In this document: piece by piece, positions 58,005-64,000 of the stretch
How the letters are laid out: every line of letters starts with the position of its first letter
How positions within the stretch are numbered: the first letter of the stretch is position 1
Assembly (NCBI RefSeq): GCF_032884065.1
Contig: NC_088866.1
Coordinates: forward strand, 32,345,519-32,409,518
Origin: Artemia franciscana
Taxonomy: Eukaryota; Arthropoda; Branchiopoda; Anostraca; Artemiidae
Length of the DNA: 64,000 nucleotides
Direction of reading: 5' to 3'
The notes under the pieces: model-generated
What the model was told of the DNA's origin: nothing
Databases searched by the model: none
The model's input: only the letters and a program-made list of their open reading frames with translations
Position numbers and translations under genes: made by a program

Positions 58005-58067
<63 letters not shown>
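57885..58067. repeat. 69-bp tandem duplication and poly(A) run next to LINE 3' end
   Basis: Two copies of a 69-bp unit start with ATGAAACAAAAAAATTGGGA at 57885 and 57954, with one visible substitution. They are followed by an A run of about 60 bp (58005-58067). On the LINE's strand these are T-rich, so they are not a poly(A) tail. They lie just past its 3' UTR. Confidence 0.85.
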
Positions 58068-58068
<1 letters not shown>

Positions 58069-58120
58069 AGCAACACTTAAAAAAAACAAATCAATAAGCC
58101 ATCCAATTTAAATTATTTAT

Positions 58121-60115
58121 TTATTTTCTACTCAGAAGGTGATTCTTCAGTCTACTCTTAAACTGGCTAACATTTTCAGATAACCTTATACTCATTGGTA
58201 AAGAATTCTACACTACTGGTCCAGCAAACTTGGGACCAAAACTTCCCCTCTGAGAGCTGCGACACTCATATACCAAATCATCCATATTTCTAGTCTCATA
58301 ACTGTGGTATGAAGAATTCCTTATAAACATTTGACGAAAAATTTCAGGGGACAAACCATAAATACTCTGAAATACAAATATAGCAAGTTGATAATCATGA
58401 AGTTGGCTAACATTAAAGATCATAAGTTTCCTATAGCAATTAACTGTATCATTTTCACCATGGACATAATTTCCTAGTAGTCTAATAACTTTATTTTGTA
58501 AAACCTGAACACGTTTAAAATTTGTATAAAATCCACCAGCCCATATCACACAACCATAAGAAATATAAGGCATGACAATAGAATGATAAAGAGTTAAAAG
58601 GGCAGAATGAGGTAACTGATTTCTCAGACGCCGAATCAATCCAAGCCCTCTAGATACCCTAGCTGCCACCTGATCACCATGTGCTTTCCAATTCAGATTT
58701 TGATCAAGCTGGAAACCAAGGTATCTCACCACAGCTACTTGTTTCAATGGCCTATTACAAAGAAATATTTTTCCATTTAAATCAACTGGACTTCCTTTCC
58801 TACTAAATAATATAAAATGAGTTTTTAAAACATTCACTGATAAACGGCTAATCTTTGTAAAAATTAAAAGATGACTTAAAGCTTGATTAATTTTCTCCAC
58901 AAGATCATCAGCATTTCTTGCAGCAGCTGAAAATACCGTGTCATCAGCGAAAGAAGTATTAACAACACCCGGAACATAAAACCGCATAGTATCTACATAT
59001 ACAAGATATAGTAAGGGACCCAAAACAGAACCTTGCGGAACACCACAACTTATAAAAAATTTATTAGATATAACATCATCAAAACATACACGTATCGACC
59101 TCCCTATCAAATAAGATTCAAACCACTTTAAAATACTACCTGTGACTCCAAGTGACCTTAGCCTATCAATTAAAATTTTAAAATCAACCGTGTCAAACGC
59201 TTTTTTAAAATCTATAAAAACCGATAAAGTCATTTCACCATTTTCCATTGATGTATTCAGAAAATCAAGAAAATGCTGCATAGCATGAACAGTAGAATGT
59301 CCTTTCCTGAATCCGAACTGACTATCACTTAAAAAACCATGTTTTGTTAAATGTGCATAAAGCTTTTTATGCATAACTTTTTCATACATTTTCGAGAACA
59401 CCGACAGTAGAGAAATCGGCCTCCAGTTAGTCAGATCAGTCTTTGAGCCACTTTTGTGAAGAGGAATCACTCGCGCCTCTTTAAGCTTTTGCGGGAATTC
59501 TCCCGATTTCAGTGATAAATTAATCATGTAAACAAGGCATGGTAGGAGATAAACCATAATAAGCTTGAATGTCTTAAGGCTTATACCGTCACTACCTGAA
59601 GAGTTGGACTTAATACTATTTACAATTTCTTTCAACTCCTGCATATTCGTTTCTTCAGCCTCCATTATTAGTCCCAGGCCTCTATCATCAATGAAAGCTT
59701 CCTCACTTGTTCCTTGACTCAGTGGCTGGTCTTGCTTTTGAACCACTTCACCAATCGTCGAGAAGTAGGCACCAAAGTGATTCACAATGCTCTGCTTGCC
59801 TTCATAGACTTTTCCATCCACAATTAGTGAAGTTGGTGTATTTTTCTTCTTGTCACTACCCAACACTTCTCTCAAAACCTTCCATGTTCCCCTTGAGTCC
59901 CCCTTTGTTTCCCCAAGTTTCAATTCATAATAACTCTTGACACAAGATCTTCGTAATGTATTCACTTGATTTCTTATTTTTTTGAACTCTTCAAACATAT
60001 CAGCACTTTGGCAATCTAAAAATGACTGATACAGTAGATTCCTCTTCTTAATCATCTGAAGAAGTTCTGATGTAACCCACGGCTTTCTCGGTGATTCCCT
60101 TGTATTTCTCAACAC
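58121..60115 (-). pseudogene. LINE ORF2, reverse transcriptase part
   Basis: The frame starts after a one-base shift from the endonuclease frame near 60113; the first true residues are around PRKPWVTSELLQMIKKRN. RT motifs: NWRPISLLSVFSKMYEKVM, VFIDFKKAFDTVDF, CGVPQGSVLGPLLYLVYV, active site FADDTVFSA, RYLGFQLDQNLNWKAH. It ends at a TAG (58210-58208), in the place of the Trp of the conserved WNSLP-type block. The next codons read NSLPMSIRLSENVSQFK, then run on to a natural stop at 58123-58121. There is no RNase H. The CR1/Jockey-like group is indicated by FADD and the C-terminal tail. In intact relatives it performs target-primed reverse transcription. Confidence 0.88.
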
Positions 60116-61148
60116 TTATTGGACATGTTTTATCATATATCGGCTGGAGAATATTCATAAAAATATCAAATGCATAGGATGCATCTTCTGTCTCATCAAA
60201 AACTGGTTTCCATGAAACCTTACTAAGTTCCTCAGCAAGGTTTTCCATATTCTGCTTCCTTAATTGCCGTATTTGCTTTTTTTCTGCCTTTTTCTCTTTG
60301 GCCATTACTAGTGGCACAGAAGCTACAACTGGGAGATGATCCGAACATGGGAATACCAGAACATCAGCAGCACTAGATTTCAGGTACTTCGAACTAACAA
60401 AAATGTTATCTATTATAGTTGCTGAATGACTAGTTATACGTGTCGGGACCCCAACAAGGGGAAATAAATCATTTGAAACCATCAAATTTAAAAAATCAAG
60501 ATTAATAGCATGTAAATCATACAAATCAAAATTAAAATCTCCCATACAAATAAAATCTAACTTGCTAGATACCGCAGCTCTCATTAATATCTCAAATCCT
60601 TCCGTGAAATCCTCCAAACGAGCACTTGGTGGTTTATAAACCTCACTTACAATAAGTTTTTTTGAATCAATAGCCAGTTCAAGAGTAAACGATTCAACCT
60701 TACCCTCTATCCAAACATCGACATCCCCCCTTTGACGGCAAAATATCCCATTTTTTACAAGGAATGCTAGACCTCCCCTTAACATCAGCTCACGGTTTTT
60801 CACAAATAATTGGTAACCTGGAAATTGAAATGAAGGCAGAAAATGCTCAGAAGTCAAAAAAGTCTCGCAAAAACCAATAACATCAAAATAGCTATTAGAC
60901 AGATCTAGCAAATGCAAGATATCATTATAACTTGTAGTTAGATGACAATTCCAATGGCATACACTAAGAAAATTCTCACTTTTTTCCCATGACGACGACG
61001 TAACTGGAATATATTTACTCAATCTTTGGCAATCAAAATCAATTGCAAAATAATCATTTGCTATTCCATCGCGAAGTATATCATTCAGTCGAAAAGGGTC
61101 AGATTCAAATTTTCGCAACCGATTCATGCCATTCAACTGATCAGACAT
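60048..61148 (-). pseudogene. LINE ORF2, endonuclease part
   Basis: The ATG at 61148 opens 366 codons. Endonuclease/exonuclease/phosphatase motifs are: VCHWNCH (the N-x active-site segment), VIGFCETFL (metal-binding E), RGGLAFLVKN, IVSEVYKPP, MGDFNFDLYDL, SHSATIIDNIF and CSDHLPVVASVP. All catalytic positions are present. The last ~20 codons are out of the ORF2 frame because of the shift near 60113. An N-terminal extension of ~75 residues before the nuclease domain has no recognised motif. Confidence 0.85.
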
Positions 61149-61458
61149 ATAGTACGTAAATAATCAGTTTGCGAATCATTATAAACGCATAGTTAACCTA
61201 TATGAATAATTTTTTTTTTGCAATACGGGGACAGGTGGAATAATAATGAAAAAAAAAAAAAAAAAAAAAAAATAAAAAAAAAAAAAAGGGGTTCTCCATA
61301 GGGGGGGGGGGGGGAGTGGCCAACAAGACGAATCATAAGCAAAACAATGGTAAAAGAAGATAAGCAAGATAACTCACAAAAAAGAAAAGATCAAACAAAC
61401 GAAGACAAAACAATAAACAAATAAATACTACAAACGAGAAATAAAATAAGATACTAAT
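61149..61458 (-). other. LINE inter-ORF spacer with homopolymer runs
   Basis: It contains an A-rich run (about 61248-61287) and a G15 run at about 61300-61314. No coding potential is visible. Confidence 0.6.
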
Positions 61459-62505
61459 CTAGAAGGTATCTTCAACCTTCCTAAGCCTCCTAGAAGAAGC
61501 TTCACCTGGTAGGCGAGCAAAAATACGGCCTTGGTCCGACCAAACGTTCTTTGCTCCGAACTTATCTCTAGCACTGTCCAGGATAATCTTGCGCTGCTTC
61601 GTGAGATATTCATTCACAAAAACACCAGATTTCGCTAGCTTAGACTTCGCTTTAAAGACAGTATGCGCAACATCTTTATTAGAAAATTTGACAATCACAG
61701 GGGCAACTCGACTTTCATCACTAATCTGAGCTGTAGGGTTGGGTAAGCGAAAACGTTGCATAGAAAGAATTTGATCACTCATAAGAGCACTCAAGCCCAT
61801 TTTGTCCTTTATTATATTGTGCATTGTTACTTTAAGGTCAACACCAGGGGCCTGTTTGACCCCTACGAATACAAGGGAATCAAGCTGAGCTTCTTGTTGA
61901 TACTCGTCAAGTCTATCTTCCATTTTTGTAATACGATTTTCCAGCGACTCTATTTGAGCTCTTAACCCCTTAAGTACTTTGCCAATTTTATCAAATTTAC
62001 CATTATATTCGACTGATAATCCATCATAAACTTGGGATATTATCTGTTCAGCAGTAACTGGGTTGATGCTATTTTTTTGTGCTACCTTTTCTGTGACCAA
62101 TTTCCCGATATCATTGAGCATATTTTGCTTTGTTTGTGCTAACTCTTGTTCCGTAGAAACTAACTTTTCAACAAGAACAGCTACCGATGATTTTTCAGAA
62201 TTTGAGCCAGTTTGAGCGGAGGGAGCTTTTTTTAAATACTGTAAGTAGATATCCGGGAAAATCTCCAGGTCCTGAAATGCCTTATTCACGCTCCGTTCAG
62301 TTTTATGTGATGCTTTTTTAGACTTTTCCGCATAGAGAACTAAATTTACTTCTAAGACTGTCTGAAGATCATGGGATCCATAACAGAAAACTAGAAACTT
62401 TGATGCTTTTTCTGATTGGGTGTTAACGTCTACAATTCTTACTGGCCAAAGCGGGTAATTTCTAAATTTTGCCAACGCCAAATCCCCTTTCTTGAACTTG
62501 CTCAT
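61459..62505 (-). CDS. LINE ORF1: PWWP domain, coiled coil and L1-ORF1-like domain
   Basis: An intact 348-codon frame, ATG at 62505. Residues 3-60 form a PWWP domain: FKKGDLALAKF, then YPLWPVRI (residues 17-24) in the place of the PWWP signature, then FLVFCYGSHDLQTV (37-50), matching the strand that carries the third cage aromatic and the G-T/S-H-D turn of HDGF/LEDGF-type domains. A Lys-rich helix (61-90) continues the HDGF-like pattern. Residues ~110-210 are coiled coil (LVEKLVSTEQELAQTKQNML; LRAQIESLENRITKMEDRLD). Residues ~215-345 resemble the RRM/C-terminal RNA-binding region of L1-like ORF1 proteins (MQRFRLPNP, PVIVKFSNKDVA, VFVNEYLTKQRK, GRIFARLPG). PWWP domains bind H3K36-methylated nucleosomes, so ORF1 probably targets the RNP to transcribed chromatin; that is inference. 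Confidence 0.87.
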   Translation of the reverse strand: MSKFKKGDLALAKFRNYPLWPVRIVDVNTQSEKASKFLVFCYGSHDLQTVLEVNLVLYAEKSKKASHKTERSVNKAFQDLEIFPDIYLQYLKKAPSAQTGSNSEKSSVAVLVEKLVSTEQELAQTKQNMLNDIGKLVTEKVAQKNSINPVTAEQIISQVYDGLSVEYNGKFDKIGKVLKGLRAQIESLENRITKMEDRLDEYQQEAQLDSLVFVGVKQAPGVDLKVTMHNIIKDKMGLSALMSDQILSMQRFRLPNPTAQISDESRVAPVIVKFSNKDVAHTVFKAKSKLAKSGVFVNEYLTKQRKIILDSARDKFGAKNVWSDQGRIFARLPGEASSRRLRKVEDTF

Positions 62506-62590
62506 TTCAAACTTCAGAACTGGCTAACTTAACTCACTCCTCCTTCCTCTCGTTTCTTTTTCTTTCCTCTCCCTCTCTCCTTACATTCAA

Positions 62591-63118
62591 TTTAAGTCCA
62601 CAGAATAACAAATATGTAAAATCAATAGATGTTGACACCTTGATAAACCGTCACACAAGTTTTAATTAAAACTGGTATTTTGCCAAATACTGCGAGATCT
62701 AGCAAGTGGGATTAAAATTCATACCTCAGACTATCAGGTCTGTGAAAATGAAAAATAATCCGATTAGTTTAGATGTTGACACCATGAAAGCTATTTCAGT
62801 ACTAATTCTAATGTTGATCCCATTTGTCTTCCTCTTAGTAGTTTTTCATGCATAACCTGTCCTGTTCCTCACTCACGAGGTTTGATGTGGTGGCACATCT
62901 GATCTCTCATCTAGTATAAAACTTTCTAAAGAATCATCTGTAACCTAGATGAATGTAGGCTAAAGGTTTCAGTTTTAATGGAAGTATTGTTTTTCTGGAT
63001 CAAACGTTTGGTAAAGAAAAGATAGATTTTGTTTTTGATTTTTACATGAAATTGAGCCGGTATTGTATTTTCCTTTTATTTTTTTTTAGTAACTTTATAC
63101 TAAAGTGAGACCTGCACA
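62591..63118. other. No gene seen
   Basis: AT-rich, possibly including the LINE 5' leader (62520-62590 is pyrimidine-rich on the + strand). No motif recognised. Confidence 0.45.
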
Positions 63119-63800
63119 ATGTGGAAGCGCGAATTTTTGAAGGAATGGCTGTCAAAAGATGATCCCACCGGTCGACCCTATAAAGACTGGTGTACTAAAG
63201 TGCTCAGTGATGCTCTTGCATTTTTCTGCTGCTCGTGTATCGGTACATTGAGCTACTCTAGCATGCTCTGGAGCATGCATGCTAGGAGAGAAAGTTATTG
63301 GCAAAACGTGCGCGATAAGTTAGATCCTTTTTAGCTACGGATGGCAGTAGCATCTCGCGTTAACGCTAGTGGAGACTCTTTGCCTTCTGAATCTCAGCTA
63401 CCCTTCGTTTGTTTGAATAGCAATACTTTGAAAGCTGAACTTATCTCTATGTCTCGTCAAATCTTCCTGCTGTATCTTGTGATGGTTTTGCAACCACCTT
63501 CAAAGCTATGTTTGGGGATTGGATTCCCAAAAACTTTGCTCTTGGAGCTGATTTGCATACATCATAGCTGACGTTTTATCGCCTCACTTTAAGAGGATGA
63601 TCTTGGGTGATGTAAATGGTACCTACTACGTTATTGAATTTGATGAGAGACAAATGAAGATAGTAAGAAAGAGCTTCAGTTTCGAGTCAGATTCTGGTCT
63701 GAGAAAGTGAACAGGACTGTCAGTCGTCACTTAGCTACCTATTTCATTGGCCGTGCCAAAGCAGAAGATTTAAAACTTGAATTTAAGCCTTAGAAACCTT
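63119..63800 (+). pseudogene. Decayed hAT-like transposon-derived coding sequence
   Basis: The first frame (63119-63334) reads FLKEWLSKDDPTGRPYKDWC and a CCSC zinc-type pair, then a RRESYWQNVRDKLDPF segment. Later pieces appear in other frames: ATTFKAMFGDWIPKNF (~63490), TYYVIEFDERQMK (~63625-63660), then ELQFRVRFWSEKVNRTVSRH (~63675-63735) and LATYFIGRAKAEDLKLEF. The order (N-terminal zinc finger, then an acidic FDE segment, then RFW) matches a widespread animal family of hAT-like transposase-derived proteins, named from memory. At least three frame changes make it a pseudogene. It lies on the + strand in the V-ATPase C intron or beyond. 63801-64000 holds nothing identifiable. Confidence 0.6.
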
Positions 63801-64000
63801 CCTATGATAGGGAGTGACGGACCTTTCTTTAATAAAAAAAAAGTTCGGTGCTTGACAAAGAGTGAAAAGGTTCAAATAACTGAAGGTCAAAGCAAAGAAT
63901 TTTTAGATATTAGGACATATAAGATCCATATTGTCCATAATGCTTTCTGAAAAGGACTAAAAGCTATTGCAAACGATGTTTCACTGTTGGTTATTGCAGT

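Larger units (their letters stand above)
58068..62590 (-). mobile_element. Third LINE (CR1/Jockey-like) with PWWP-containing ORF1
   Basis: Complete layout on the minus strand: ORF1 (62505-61459), a ~310-bp spacer holding A- and G-runs, ORF2 endonuclease (61148-60048) and RT (60115-58208, natural end at 58121). The 3' UTR reaches at least 58070. It lies antisense in an intron of the V-ATPase C gene. It has one frameshift and one nonsense codon in ORF2, while ORF1 is intact. Confidence 0.85.

Noticed and set aside
57766-58089. Minus-strand ORFs of up to 107 codons rich in Phe
   Set aside because: They are translations of poly(A) and the 69-bp A-rich duplication; no real protein signal.
62325-62505. 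Possibility that the PWWP ORF is a host HDGF-like gene fragment next to a LINE
   Set aside because: The same uninterrupted frame continues into a coiled coil and an L1-ORF1-like RNA-binding region, directly upstream of a same-strand endonuclease ORF, as expected for a LINE ORF1.
1-64000. CRISPR arrays, tRNA or rRNA genes, bacterial operon features
   Set aside because: No regularly spaced repeats with unique spacers, no cloverleaf or rRNA-like sequence recognised; the window is eukaryotic.

Overview
The window is eukaryotic, AT-rich and dominated by transposable elements. The only host gene I can support is the 5' part of the V-type proton ATPase subunit C gene on the + strand (coding exons 51172-51303 and 56883-57036, both with consensus splice sites). 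Its protein sequence, the retroelement types and the Baculo_F-like envelope point to an arthropod. Several interspersed repeats (the 3.0-4.6 kb block and the ~280-bp G-rich tandem repeat) look to me like repeats of brine shrimp (Artemia), but that is recollection, not a search result.

Layout. 1-1735: 3' half of a decayed LINE (minus). 2.1-4.66 kb: dispersed repeats including a long hairpin. 4.9-10.0 kb: a nearly complete I-type LINE (minus) with a gag-like ORF1 and an endonuclease-RT-RNase H ORF2 broken by one in-frame TGA. 10.7-20.2 kb: old dispersed repeats, including two long copies (X and Y) in inverted orientation. 20204-47854: one composite LTR retroelement inserted into repeat copy Y. 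47.86-48.6 kb: the rest of Y. 51.1-64 kb: the V-ATPase C gene, whose introns hold two LINE remnants, an (AT)n tract, a G-rich minisatellite, a third LINE and, at 63.1-63.8 kb, a decayed hAT-like coding remnant.

The main item is the 27.65-kb retroelement on the minus strand. It has a PBS-like site, gag with a zinc knuckle, aspartic protease, RT, RNase H and integrase, and an envelope gene resembling the baculovirus F / errantivirus Env family. Between pol and env lie same-strand accessory genes not known to me from any such element: an unrecognised ~190-aa ORF, two tandem paralogous proteins ending in a SOCS box, and an intact 211-aa 2H phosphoesterase of the AKAP7 type. In other viruses, 2H phosphodiesterases destroy nucleotide second messengers of innate immunity, and SOCS-box proteins redirect Elongin BC-Cullin ubiquitin ligases onto host factors. 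I infer a counter-defence cassette. A 4-kb LINE (27.06-31.0 kb) and a GC-richer RTE-type LINE fragment (42.4-43.35 kb) are nested inside the element, and most of its replication genes carry frameshifts.

The right end of this element is abnormal. The 5' LTR is truncated and joined head-on to a complete LTR in the opposite orientation, so both outer ends of the insertion are the same (3') LTR end. It is nevertheless flanked by a 4-bp duplication, CTAG, and repeat copy X preserves the matching empty site.

The third LINE (58.1-62.5 kb) has an ORF1 that begins with a PWWP chromatin-reader domain of the HDGF/LEDGF type, followed by a coiled coil and an L1-ORF1-like RNA-binding region. This suggests targeting of insertions to H3K36-methylated gene bodies, and this copy sits in an intron. 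I found no rRNA, tRNA or CRISPR features.
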